Assembly: GCF_032854445.1 (NCBI RefSeq)
Contig: NC_088300.1
Span: forward strand, 14,975,191 to 15,039,190
Source of the DNA: Liolophura sinensis
Lineage: Eukaryota > Mollusca > Polyplacophora > Chitonida > Chitonidae
Reading direction: 5' to 3'
DNA length: 64,000 nucleotides
In this document: positions 1 to 10,225 of the stretch, piece by piece
How the letters are laid out: each line of letters opens with the position of its first letter
Position numbering within the stretch: the first letter of the stretch is position 1
Position numbers and translations under genes: made by a program
The notes under the pieces: model-generated
Told to the model about the DNA's origin: nothing
Databases searched by the model: none
What the model saw: only the letters and a program-made list of their open reading frames with translations

Positions 1-750
1 GAATGGGTGTAGGGAATGGGCACAGGGAATGGGTACAGGAAATGGGTATAGGGAGTACGGGGAATGGGTATAGGGAATGGGTACCGGGAATGGGTATAGG
101 GAATGGGCACAGGGAATGGGCACAGGGAATGGGTACAGGGTATGGGTACAGGGAATGGATATAGGGAATGGACACAGGGAATGGGTGTAGGGAATGGGCA
201 CAGGGAATGGGTACAGGAAATGGGTATAGGGAGTACAGGGAATGGGTATAGGGAATGGGTACCGGGAATGGGTATAGGGAATGGGCACAGGGAATGGGCA
301 CAGGGAATGGGTACAGGGTATGGGTACAGGGAATGGGTACGGGGAATGGGTATAGGGAATGGGTACAGGGAATGGGTGTAGGGAATGGGCACAGGGAATG
401 GGTATAGGGAGTACAGGGAATATGTATAGGGAATGGGTACCAGGAATGGGCACAGGGAATGGGTACAGGGTATGGGTACAGGGAATGGGTATAGGGAATG
501 GGTACAGGGAATGGGTACGGGGAATGGGTATAGGGAATGGGTACAGGGAATGGGTATAGGGAATGGGTACAGGGAATGGGTATAGGGAATGGGTACAGCG
601 AATGGGTATAGGGAACGGGCACAGGGAATGGGTATAGGGAACGGGTACAAGGAATGGGTATAGGCAATGAGTACAGGGAATGGGTACAGGGAATGGGTAT
701 AGGGAATGGGTACAGGGAATGGGTATAGGGAATGGGTACAGGAAATAGAG
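1..750. repeat. 13-bp G-rich minisatellite
   Basis: About 57 head-to-tail copies of a 13-bp unit of the form GGGAATGGGTAYA, cut by the window's left edge. Three units make 39 bp, so long ORFs with a 13-residue period arise; these are repeat artefacts. Short variant units (GGGAGTA) recur and suggest a higher-order pattern. GGG runs are separated by 3- and 4-base loops, which fits a G-quadruplex motif throughout. Confidence 0.97.
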
Positions 751-984
751 CCATGTACCCGACACCTCCCATGAGGTAAGGGTATAACTCAGCAAATAGA
801 AGCCACTCAGATGTGCCCTTAAATTAAGGTCTTTAATTAAGGGTTATGGAGAACCTAATTGCGTAAGGGGTGCTAAGCATGATCACAAAATGTGACAGCC
901 CATAACACTGAGAAAAGGGTGTGCTTAGTCGTGTAACCTTGTTAAATCTTCAGTAAAATGATGCTTTAAGTCTTTTAACAACGC

Positions 985-1215
985 ATAGTAAAAACCCAGG
1001 GTCCAGAAGATCCAGGATCAATCCTGGGTCGGGTCACATCTAAGATCTTAAAAGAGGAAGTTGTAGCTTCTTTGCTTGGTGTTCAGCATTAAGGGATAGT
1101 GCAACGAATGGTTGACCTGGGCGGCTTGGGCGAAACAGCTTACTTGCTCCTTAGACGTCATATGACTGAAAACTTGTTAAGTGCAACGTTAAACCCTTAG
1201 CACTCACTCATTCAC
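985..1215 (+). mobile_element. Truncated tRNA-derived SINE, family A
   Basis: This matches the body and tail of the full copy at 12651-13029: the 'GATCCAGGATCAATCC' B-box-like segment, the 'GAGGAAGTTGTA' stretch, 'GGGATAGTGCAACGA', 'GTCATATGACTGAAAA' and a tail ending in CACTCACTCATTC. The tRNA-like head and part of the middle are missing. It is an old copy, probably immobile. Confidence 0.8.
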
Positions 1216-1615
1216 GTTATACTGTGACACAGGGCCAACCAGTCATGTTTCCTTGCTCTAACCTCTCAATGCTGAATGCTGAGGCAGCAACAAGTACCAT
1301 TCCTAAAGTCATTGTATGACTCTACCCAGGTTTGATCCTGGGTTTCCCAACGTCACCAAATCATGGTAAAATGCTGCCCAATCGTGTTACAGCACCTAGC
1401 ATTGATAAAATTTGTGTGCTTCATCATGAGACCACGTGAATCATAAATTTTTTATTAGTCTGTATTAAAAACACAAGTTTATATTACAAGTATTCTATAT
1501 TATTATTATTATTTATGATGTAGATTTGTAGATACAACTAAACATTAAATATAAAGAAATTTAAAAGAATTACCGGTACTTTTCAGGTACCAGTACATCA
1601 TGTTTGTTCATGCAG

Positions 1616-1740
1616 GACAAAGGCTGTACCCTTTTACCCAGGAAAACCTATTGCCAGTCAAAAAGCATTGATTCTGTATCACTGTAACAGTAAAAGTTGC
1701 TTGTTTTGGGTTTTATCAATGATGATGTTTCTGTTACCAG
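1616..1740 (+). CDS. Possible upstream exon of the receptor kinase
   Basis: This is an open stretch between a TGCAG acceptor and a CCAG|GTATGA donor. It ends in phase 1, which matches the start of the next exon (the joint would encode Ala). It encodes a hydrophobic run (CLFWVLSMMMFLLP) that could be part of a leader, but no in-frame ATG lies suitably upstream within it. A phase match by chance is one in three, so the support is weak. It may instead be intron, with the true N-terminal exons left of the window. Confidence 0.25.
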
Positions 1741-1937
1741 GTATGACATACAAACACAAAGTCAACCAGTACTTGATCTCTCAGTCTCCTTTATATGTTG
1801 ACCATCTAGCCAATAAAGTGTCAAGATTTTGTCTTCAAAACTTTGTTAGGCATTACCAAAAGGACATAGATCCTTGTCAGATGTAGACATATATTTGTTT
1901 TCATTGTTTTGTTTTATTTTGTTTTCTATACTTTCAG

Positions 1938-2030
1938 CAAAGCCAAAATTACTTTTTGAGCAAAAGCAGTTCACCTATGACAGAATGAAACAAGAATTTT
2001 TTATCAAGGTTATTTGTGATATTCCTTTCG
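1938..2030 (+). CDS. Receptor tyrosine kinase, ectodomain exon 1 (first certain exon)
   Basis: The acceptor is CTTTCAG and the donor TTCG|GTAAGT. It enters with two bases of a split codon and leaves in phase 1. It encodes about 30 residues (KPKLLFEQKQFTYDRM... then VICDIPF), the start of the Cys-rich membrane-distal region. No signal peptide is visible, so the real 5' end lies further upstream. Its assignment rests on an unbroken chain of matching splice phases to the kinase exons. Confidence 0.7.
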
Positions 2031-2281
2031 GTAAGTAAATCTTGTTAGGGAAGAAGAATTTTAGATAATAAAATGTCCCATAAATGATAAATATAACTAA
2101 ATAGGATACTTTTGTCATTGTTGAAAGATATACCTTGCATCTGAAAAACATATGCACTTCATCTGTACACAAGGAATATAGATTTGTTAGTATTGTGTTA
2201 CATTTTCACTAGTATAAATTCAGTTTACTGGAGTAAAGCTACTGGTGTGGATATAAACTGCAGTCACTTGTATATTGGCAG

Positions 2282-2382
2282 ACTGGCTCCATTCCGGTGC
2301 TAAGTGTGAGTGGCGTGTGCCAAGCTTTACTGGCCATTGCCCATTTATGCCTGCAATACAGCCCATTGTCAGAGCAATCAAG
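2282..2382 (+). CDS. Receptor tyrosine kinase, ectodomain exon 2
   Basis: The acceptor is TTGGCAG and the donor AAG|GTATGT; it runs from phase 1 to phase 0. The product contains KCEWRVPSFTGHCPF, with two cysteines that probably form disulfides. I do not recognise the domain; it lies just N-terminal to the fibronectin-like part. A 20-bp minisatellite begins about 40 bases after the donor. Confidence 0.8.
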
Positions 2383-2418
2383 GTATGTTGGAAAATAAAG
2401 ATATCTTTACGTAAGTTT

Positions 2419-3560
2419 GGTGTGTGCTAGCTATGTGGGGTGCCTGGGTGTTGTGTCATGTTTGGGTGTTTTGTGTCATGTGTGGATGTGCTGGCTGTGT
2501 CATGTGTGGGTGTGGTGGCTGTGTCATGTGTGGGTGTGGTGGCTGTATCATGTGTGGGTGTTCTGTGCTATGTGTGGGTGTTCTGTCATGTGTGAGTGTG
2601 CTGACTGGGTTATATGTGGGTGTTCTGTGGCATGTGTGGTCATTCTATGTCATGGGTGGGTGTTCTGTGACTTGTGGGTGTTCTGTGACATATGTTGGTG
2701 TTCTGTATTGTGTGAGTGTGCTGACTGTGTTACATGTGGGTGTTCTGTGACATGTGTGGTTGTTCTGTGTCATGGGTGGGTGTTCTGTGATGTGTGGGTG
2801 TTCTGTGACATATGTTGGTGTTCTGTCATGTGTGAGTGTGCTGACTGTGTTATATGTGGGTGTTCTGTGACATGTGTGGTTGTTCTATGTCATGGGTGGG
2901 TGTTCTGTGACTTGTGGGTGTTCTGTGACATATGTTGGTGTTCTGTATTGTGTGAGTGTGCTGACTGTGGTATATGTGGGTGTTCTGTGACATGTGTGGT
3001 TGTTCTGTGTCATGGGTGGGTGTTCTGTGACGTGTGGGTGTTCTGTGACATATGTTGGTGTTCTGTCATGTGTGAGTGTCCTGACTGTGTTATATGTGGG
3101 TGTTCTGTGACATGTGTGGTTGTTCTATGTCATGGGTGGGTGTGCTGGCTGTGTTATCTGTGGGTTTGCTGGGTCATGTGTGGGTGTGCTGTGTCATGTG
3201 TGGGTGTGCTGGCTGTGTCATGTGTAGGTGTGCTGGCTGTGTCATGTGTGGGTGTGCTGGCTGTGTTGTGTGGGTTTGCTGGCTGTACTATGTGTGGGTG
3301 TGCTGGCTGTGCTATGTGTGGTTGTGCTGTGCCATGTGTGTGTATGCTGGCTGTGTCATGTGCCATGTGTGAGTGTTCTGTGCTATGTGTGGGTGTTCTG
3401 TGCCATGTGTGGGTGTTCTGTGCCATGTATGGGTGTTCTTTGCCATGCATGGGTGCTCTGTGCTATGTGTAGGTGTTCTGTGCCATGTGTGAGTGTTCTG
3501 TGCCATGTGTGGGTGTTCTGTGCTATGTGCGGGTGTTCTGTACTATGCGTGGGTGATCTG
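2419..3560. repeat. 20-bp minisatellite with a 120-bp higher-order unit
   Basis: Tandem copies of about 20 bp (GTGTTCTGTGCCATGTGTGG type) fill most of the intron between 2382 and 3800. From about 2581 to 3130 the variants recur every 120 bp, that is six basic units per block. ORFs of up to 351 residues rich in Cys, Val and Trp span it in several frames. They have no splice or start context and are judged repeat artefacts. Confidence 0.95.
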
Positions 3561-3799
3561 TGGTTTATTGCACTGCATCATTTCTGTTGATATTGGGTGC
3601 TCCCTATCATTTGAATGTTAGTGAATACATTAAACACTAATTAAATAAAAAGGTAATATGTTCTATGAAACAAACCAGTCAGGGTTTTTCAAGGCTTCAA
3701 TCATGTATGTAAATGGATCAGTTTATCATAAACTGTGTATAAATACTGTAACATTCAGAATGTGATGAGTAGTTACGAGTATTGGTTTCTATGTTACAG

Positions 3800-3868
3800 C
3801 ACAGGCGGAGACAGTGGTTTGAGGTTAGTGTGGCTGATGCTGGTTTTGGCTGTAACTACACAGGCAAG
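3800..3868 (+). CDS. Receptor tyrosine kinase, ectodomain exon 3
   Basis: A 69-bp phase 0-0 exon between GTTACAG and AAG|GTGAGT. It encodes HRRRQWFEVSVADAGFGCNY followed by TGK, with one Cys and a possible N-glycosylation site at NYT. The splice signals are strong and the frame is continuous with both neighbours. Confidence 0.8.
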
Positions 3869-4244
3869 GTGAGTACTGCTAAAGACCACCTCAACTAATA
3901 TAAATACCAATAAAGACAGTATTAAACAAAAAATCACTAGGTTTCTATCCATGATACTGGAATAAGCTTAGGTTCCATTTGTAAAGCTGATTTCAGGCTC
4001 AAGCTTGAAATTGTAATTCAAATGAAACTCCTAAACACATGTAAATTTAGGAAATTAATACAATCAATACAACCAATACGATCACTTGACTGACTAAAAG
4101 CAGTCAGCTTTCTGCAGACAATACTTTAAACCGCCATGATATAGGTGAAAACAGTCACAAGTTTTGTATTCTATTTGACAGAAAGCCATAAAAGTATCAG
4201 ATGAATTAGTGTAATGATTCTTAGTTTATTTCTGCTCCTGTTAG

Positions 4245-4308
4245 GTGAGGCTGGTCTCCAGGTGTAAGGCTCGCAGTAAGTGGGTAGATGTTCACCTCAG
4301 TCTCTCAG
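4245..4308 (+). CDS. Receptor tyrosine kinase, ectodomain exon 4
   Basis: The acceptor is CCTGTTAG and the donor TCAG|GTAAAT; it runs from phase 0 to phase 1. It encodes VRLVSRCKARSKWVDVHLSL plus one residue, a beta-strand-like alternation with one Cys. Confidence 0.8.
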
Positions 4309-4782
4309 GTAAATTGCTCATCTACTTGTATTACCACTTCTATACCATCACATGAGTATATATTAGGTAGCATGGTATCAGTCTTCAGCCCACTTCATCA
4401 GAGAGCACAGATAATATGAAGACTGTGAATTCAGGGGAAGTAACTCTTTGATTCGCTCAGGACTGCACGATACTTATGCTCACATCAATTTGACTAGAAT
4501 CTAATTTAATATTTATTTGCGGTATTTGGCTGGTTTTTAACAGAATGCTCAGGAATGTTCAACTTCCATGATGATAGTCAGGTTTATTCCTTATGACCCT
4601 ATAATATACCTTAGAGAAACTCATTGGCACAAAGGGCTGAACTGCTATGGTAAAAGAACACTTATATAAAGGAGAAAGTGAGCCCCACCTCCTCACCCCC
4701 CCCCCCCCCCATATCCCAACTCCTTACGCCCCACCCCTTATTTATCAAATATTTATCATATCATATTTATCAAATAGATAAG

Positions 4783-4940
4783 GTCTGCCAGCAACCTGCT
4801 GATGGTCATGGGTTTCCCCCGGGCTCTGCTCGGTTTCCTCACACCACAATGCTGGCCGCCGCCGTCGTATGAGTGAAATATTCTTGAGTACGGCATAAAA
4901 CACAAATCAAATAAATAAATAAATAAATCAAATAGATAAA
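4783..4940 (+). mobile_element. SINE family B, 3' part
   Basis: It carries the diagnostic body 'CAACCTGCTGATGGTCATGG', 'GGTTTCCCCCGGGCTCTGC', a TATGAGTGAAATATTCTTGA motif, 'GTACGGCATAAAACAC' and a terminal (AAATA)n tail. The tRNA-like head seen in the copies at 47272 and 52849 is absent. It lies in the intron between 4308 and 5082. Confidence 0.85.
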
Positions 4941-5081
4941 TAATCAGATGAGAATTCAGAAAGTTTAACTTTGATCTAGAATACATGCACTCAGTAGATT
5001 ATGACAGCAATTAGAATGATGAAATAAAGGATATGTTTAAACGTATTTCATGATTTTATTCTTTGAATTTGAATTTTTCAG

Positions 5082-5120
5082 AATGCTCTCTGATAAATAA
5101 GTTTCCTTGCCCACACAAAG
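5082..5120 (+). CDS. Receptor tyrosine kinase, ectodomain micro-exon 5
   Basis: A 39-bp phase 1-1 exon with acceptor TTTTTCAG and donor AAAG|GTAAAA. With its split codons it encodes ECSLINKFPCPHK, two further cysteines that close the Cys-rich region just before the first fibronectin-like domain. It is too short to appear in an ORF search and was found from splice signals and phase. Confidence 0.75.
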
Positions 5121-5628
5121 GTAAAACATTATTATCAGTATTTAAGTCAGTCTTTGTCTGCTGTTCAAGTTAGTTTTTGTTTGCTGAAGATTTAACATTT
5201 TGTCGTACATAAGGTATATCTCAAGGAGATATCATATTTGGTGCTCAGATTTTCTCCTGACCCTCTCTAAATGTTAATCTAGAGGAATTCTGATATATCA
5301 TCGAAACAACATTATAAAGGCCCTTATGGCTGTTCACGAAGTGTTTAAAAATGCTCCTCTGACATCTCAACCCTAAGTCTGTACCCTTTTCACATGCACA
5401 AAAGGCGTTCATTTTGTCATATTTTAAGAGTATTATTCAGTCTAGGTTAACCATATGTGGCAGTTTGTTAAGAACCCCAATTTAGTTTCATTCTCATATT
5501 CAGATTCCACTGGCAGACAAATTGCAGTTGAGTGCTAAAAATAATTTTCACAGGTGGAAAGGTTGAAGATTTAAGACGTAGTCTGTCTCTATAATGTCAT
5601 GCATGCCATATGACCTGTAACCTTTCAG

Positions 5629-5831
5629 AGGTACCCCCTGGGCAAGTGAAAGTGGTGGAGGTCTTTCAAGACACCAGGGGGGTTTACATCAAGTGGGAGC
5701 CACCTGAGGATCAGGGAAGTCGTGGTATAGGAGCCTACGGGATACAATGGGGGTTCTGTCACTCTGTTGTTCCCGGTGCAGGACTCAAGTTATACAAACT
5801 GGAGCATGAGAAGGTCACAGTTGTGGGAAAG
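5629..5831 (+). CDS. Receptor tyrosine kinase, fibronectin III domain 1, exon 6
   Basis: The acceptor is CCTTTCAG and the donor AAAG|GTGTGT; it runs from phase 1 to phase 0. It encodes VPPGQVKVVEVFQDTRGVYI, then KWEPPEDQG and AYGIQWG. A proline-rich start, a Trp about 25 residues in and a Tyr-x-x-x-Trp strand are typical of the first half of a fibronectin III fold. The next two exons complete the domain. Confidence 0.88.
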
Positions 5832-5974
5832 GTGTGTATGAGGCAAGTTAGCCAGTTATGATCATCAGTGGTGGTTGTCAATAAAAGATATATGTTCATG
5901 TCTGTGAACAGACATGTATGCCATGTCACTAATAGTAAAACTTAACAGTTATTTGCAGAGCCTAACATTCCTAA

Positions 5975-6118
5975 CATTTATTTGATTGGTGTTTTACACC
6001 GTACCCAAGAATATTTCACTTATACCATGGCAGTCAACATTATGGTGGGAGGAAACCGGGCAGAGCCCGGGGGAAATCCCCGACCATCCATAGGTTACTG
6101 GCAGACGTTCCCATGTAC
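5975..6118 (-). mobile_element. SINE family B, 3' part, reverse
   Basis: This is the reverse complement of the family B body: TTTATTTGATTGGTGTTTTA, a TCAAGAATATTTCACTTATA-like motif, GGTGGGAGGAAACCGGGCAG and the CAGGTTACTGGCAGAC-like end. It lies intronic in the receptor kinase gene, antisense to it. Confidence 0.85.
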
Positions 6119-6316
6119 GGCTGGGGAGGAAGCCAGCATGAGCTGGGCTTGAATTTACATTTTAAAAAAATGTGTATTATTAAGAAAGTATTTTTACAGC
6201 ATTTTACAAAGACAGGATATTTAGTGTGAAGGCATTTGTTAATTACACAAATGTGTTCTAAGGTGTAAGTTTTGGTTGGATATAAAGATGCAACAGGCAT
6301 AAGGTTACCTGGGTGG

Positions 6317-7378
6317 TCCAGTTGATCGCAGTTTTGGTGATAGGCCTATATGTATCTTGTTTACCACATTCAGTTGGCACTAGTATTACTGGCAACTAGT
6401 GTTTTTCCAGTTGATCACAGTTTTGGTGATAGGCCTATGTGTACCTTGTTTACCACATTCAGTTGGTACTAGTATTACTGGTAACTAGTGTTTTTCCAGT
6501 TGATCACAGTTTTGGTGATAGGCCTATATGTATCTTGTTTACCACATTCAGTTGGTACTAGTATTACTGGCAACTAGTGTTTTTCCAGTTGATCACAGTT
6601 TTGGTGATAGGCCTATGTGTACCTTGTTTACCACATTCAGTTGGTACTAGTATTACTGGTAACTAGTGTTTTTCCAGTTGATCACAGTTTTGGTGATAGG
6701 CCTATATGTATCTTGTTTACCACATTCAGTTGGTACTAGTATTACTGGCAACTAGTGTTTTTCCAGTTGATCACAGTTTTGGTGATAGGCCTATGTGTAC
6801 CTTGTTTACCACATTCAGTTGGTACTAGTATTACTGGTAACTAGTGTTTTTCCAGTTGATCACAGTTTTGGTGATAGGCCTATATGTATCTTGTTTACCA
6901 CATTCAGTTGGTACTAGTATTACTGGCAACTAGTGTTTTTCCAGTTGATCACAGTTTTGGTGATAGGCCTATGTGTACCTTGTTTACCACATTCAGTTGG
7001 TACTAGTATTACTGGTAACTAGTGTTTTTCCAGTTGATCACAGTTTTGGTGATAGGCCTATATGTATCTTGTTTACCACATTCAGTTGGTACTAGTATTA
7101 CTGGCAACTAGTGTTTTTCCAGTTGATCACAGTTTTGGTGATAGGCCTATGTGTACCTTGTTTACCACATTCAGTTGGTACTAGTATTACTGGTAACTAG
7201 TGTTTTTCCAGTTGATCACAGTTTTGGTGATAGGCCTATATGTATCTTGTTTACCACATTCAGTTGGTACTAGTATTACTGGTAACTAGTGTTTTTCCAG
7301 TTGATCACAGTTTTGGTGATAGGCCTATATGTATCTTGTTTACCACATTCAGTTGGTACTAGTATTACTGGCAACTAA
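6317..7378. repeat. 89-bp tandem array with alternating A/B variants
   Basis: About 12 copies of an 89-bp unit starting CCAGTTGATCACAGTTTTGG. Two versions alternate almost perfectly: 'TATATGTATC...GGCAAC' and 'TATGTGTACC...GGTAAC'. The true amplification unit is therefore a 178-bp dimer. Copies are nearly identical, so expansion is recent. Each unit has two ACTAGT palindromes about 20 bases apart. It lies in the intron between 5831 and 8930. Confidence 0.97.
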
Positions 7379-7573
7379 TGCAAAAATACTAAACAGCATT
7401 CATACAAATTTCTACCTTCTTCATAAACCTGGACTACAGACCCAAATAAAACGTGATAGGTGAACACATCTGTATTTTCTTAACCATTTTAACAGCGTGT
7501 ATTGAAAACCTAGCTTATGACAGCTCAGTTAATTTTGTTCTGATCTGCCAAAAACAACTTTAGTGCCATACAA

Positions 7574-8910
7574 CCTGTGTAGATGATTAGTGATATCTGT
7601 GTAGATGATTAGTGATACCTGTGTAGATGATTAGTGATACCTGTGTAGATGATTAGTGATATCTGTGTAGCTGATTAGTGATATCTGTGTAGCTGATTGG
7701 TGATACCTGTGTAGATGATTAGTGATATCTGTGTAGATGATAAGTGATACCTGTGTAGAAGATTAGTGATACCTGTGTAAATGACTAGTGATACCTGTGT
7801 AGATGATAAGTGATACCTGTGTAGATGACTAGTTATACCTGTGCAGGTGACTAGTAATAACTGTGTAGATGATTGGTGATATCTATGTAAATGACTAATA
7901 ATACGTGTGTAGATGATTATAGTGACGCCTGTGTAGATGATTGTAATGATACCTGTGTAGATGATTAGTGATACCTGTGTATATGACTAGTAATACCTGT
8001 GTAGATGATCAGTAATACCTGTGTAGATGATTAGTGATACCTGTGTATATGACTAGTAATACCTGTGTAGATGATAAGTGATATCTGTGTAGATGATTAG
8101 TGATACCTGTGCATTTGACTAGTGATATCTGTGTAGATGATAAGTGATACCTGTGTATATGACTAGTAATACCTGTGTAGATAATCAGTGATACCTGTGT
8201 AGATGATTAGTGATACCTGTGCATTTGACTAGTAATACCTGTGGAGATGATTAGCGATACCTGTGTAGATGATTAGTGATACCTGTGCATTTGACTAGTA
8301 ATACCTGTGTATATGACTAGTAATACCTGTGTAGATAATCAGTGATACCTGTGTAGATGATTAGTGATACCTGTGCATTTGACTAGTAATACCTGTGTAG
8401 ATAATCAGTGATACCTGTGTAGATGATTAGTGATACCTGTGCATTTGACTAGTGATATCTGTGTAGATGATAAGTGATACCTGTGTAGAAGATTAGTGAT
8501 ACCTGTGTAAATGACTAGTGATACCTGTGTAGATGATTAGTGATACCTGTGTAGATGACTAGTTATACCCGTGCAGGTGACTAGTAATAACTGTGTAGAT
8601 GATTAGTGATATCTATGTAAATGACTAATGATACGTGTGTAGGTGATTATAGTGATGCCTGTGTAGATGATTGTAATGATACCTGTGTAGATGAATAGTG
8701 ATACCTGTGTATATGACTAGTAATACCTGTGTAGATGATCAGTAATACCTGTGTAGATGATTAGTGATACCTGTGTATATGACTAGTAATACCTGTGTAG
8801 ATAATCAGTAATACCTGTGTAGATGATTAGTGATACCTGTGCATTTGACTAGTAATACCTGTGGAGATGATTAGCGATACCTGTGTAGCTGATTAGTGTA
8901 GATGATTAAT
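7574..8910. repeat. 22-bp minisatellite
   Basis: About 60 copies of GTGATACCTGTGTAGATGATTA with variants (CATTTGACTAG, TATATGACTAG). A distinctive run (TGATTATAGTGA...TGTAATGATACC) occurs at about 7,903 and again about 730 bases later, so a large block has been duplicated. The array ends only about 20 bases before the next exon and may overlap its branch-point region. Confidence 0.96.
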
Positions 8911-8929
8911 TATCTGTTTTGTGTTATAG

Positions 8930-8980
8930 CCGGACCTCACCCTGAACGTATCTCATCCCACACAACTGTACGGCGTAAGG
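8930..8980 (+). CDS. Receptor tyrosine kinase, fibronectin III domain 1, exon 7
   Basis: A 51-bp phase 0-0 exon between GTTATAG and AAGG|GTAAGC. It encodes PDLTLNVSHPTQLYGVR, the strand E-F part of the first fibronectin-like domain, with an N-glycosylation motif NVS. It parallels the exon at 13362, which encodes the same part of domain 2. Confidence 0.82.
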
Positions 8981-9275
8981 GTAAGCAATCATATACACAT
9001 CTTCTCTACCTCAGCAGCTGACTTTGAGTATCACATATACTGTAAATAAAAGCCTTTGGGTTACTATTTGGACTGATATTAGCAATATTTTTTCATAAAA
9101 TCTACCTTGGAATTCAAACTTGAATCTGTTTTTATGTTAAAATCAAGAGACAAAAATTGCGTATTAAATATTTTTGAGCTTATACATGCATGTCATTCTG
9201 AGTGGATCAAAACAGCTAGTTGAGCATTGTTTTTGAGAGAACAGTTGAAAATGGCCACGATAATGTGTTTGACAG

Positions 9276-9387
9276 ATAGCAGCTCTAAGCCCTGGTCAGC
9301 TTACCAGCACAGTGAACTTCAATGTGATTTCCACTCATTGTGCTAAGAGGATTGGCTCTCACTCGCATGGACACGGCCATGGTAAAG
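9276..9387 (+). CDS. Receptor tyrosine kinase, fibronectin III domain 1, exon 8
   Basis: The acceptor is TTTGACAG. The most likely donor is AAAG|GTGAGG at 9388; an alternative GTAAAG donor at 9382 keeps the same phase. It encodes IAALSPGQLTSTVNFNVIST, HCAKRIG and a His-Gly run (HSHGHGHGKG) that ends the domain. The His-rich linker could bind metal, but that is only a guess. Confidence 0.82.
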
Positions 9388-9746
9388 GTGAGGCAGATTG
9401 ATGAAAAATTCAAGTTAACCTGGAAGTCGTAGTACCTTGTGATCATTATCATAAATCCAAACTTCTTTTCTGTAAAATGTCTTTATTTCCCTGTTTACTG
9501 TATCTCACCTAAACTTTAGCATGTAAAAATGCACCTTCTTAAGCAAATAAGGGTCTTAAAATTGTACTTTTGGTGCAAACACTTCACTTTTTCCAATTAG
9601 AAAATTATCACCTCAGAAAAAAGTTTAAGTGAACCTATGAAAGGGATGAATCAATCAGAATCAAGCAAAATGTGTCACTTTAAAATGCTAAACTTAAGGT
9701 CAGACACTGTTGAATTGAGCTAAGCTTTGGTTTCTGTTTGTTACAG

Positions 9747-9979
9747 GTGAAGTGCTGTTAAAGAAGAATGATGTGAAAGTCATGCACTACCCTCATGATC
9801 TCAAGGTTCTGATATCGTGGCATACGCCGCCCTATAGGGACAAGAAGAAAGATGCGGTCAAGCAGTATGCACTGCGCTGGGGGCCACTGATTGACCATCA
9901 GGGTGGGAACATTGACGATATGATCAGTAACCTCAATGACACAGTCATGCAGGTTGAAAATTCAACACTAGTACCTGGG
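9747..9979 (+). CDS. Receptor tyrosine kinase, fibronectin III domain 2, exon 9
   Basis: The acceptor is TGTTACAG and the donor GGG|GTAGGT; it runs from phase 1 to phase 0. It encodes VLLKKNDVKVMHYPHDLKVL, ISWHTPPYRDKK, QYALRWG and NLNDT, the first half of a second fibronectin-III-like domain with the conserved Trp and Tyr/Trp positions. NDT and NST are possible N-glycosylation sites. Confidence 0.88.
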
Positions 9980-10046
9980 GTAGGTAAAGTTAGAATATGC
10001 CGTCCTTTTTCTTATTGAACTCAACAAATCAATGCACAGGATTTCG

Positions 10047-10225
10047 CTATAGATGGTTTGCAGTGGCAGCCATCTTTGAGGTAAGTTTGTGTATTGCTCA
10101 CCGCATGGGTGTCTTTTGTTAGCGGTGTCGTAAGTTGGGCAGAGGCCCTTGGCTGGTAAGGGCATACAATTGGCAATATACACAAACTTACTTAAAAGAT
10201 GGCTGCCATTGCTAACCATATATAG
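10047..10225. mobile_element. MITE with about 50-bp terminal inverted repeats
   Basis: The left end reads CTATAGATGGTTTGCAGTGG and continues GCAGCCATCTTTGAGGTAAG, then TTTGTGTATTGC. The right end, read in reverse, is CTATATATGGTTAGCAATGG with the same continuation. The interior of about 80 bp has no coding potential. Short, palindromic and non-coding, it behaves like a miniature inverted-repeat element; the superfamily is unknown because target-site duplications are unclear. Confidence 0.82.

Noticed and set aside
103-559. Gly/Asn/Arg-rich repeat protein at the window start
   Set aside because: It is the 13-bp repeat read in triplets; no splice or start context.
2417-3472. 351-residue Cys/Val/Trp-rich ORF as a secreted Cys-rich protein
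   Set aside because: Entirely made of the 20-bp minisatellite; several frames are open at once, and it lies between two phase-matched exons of the receptor kinase.
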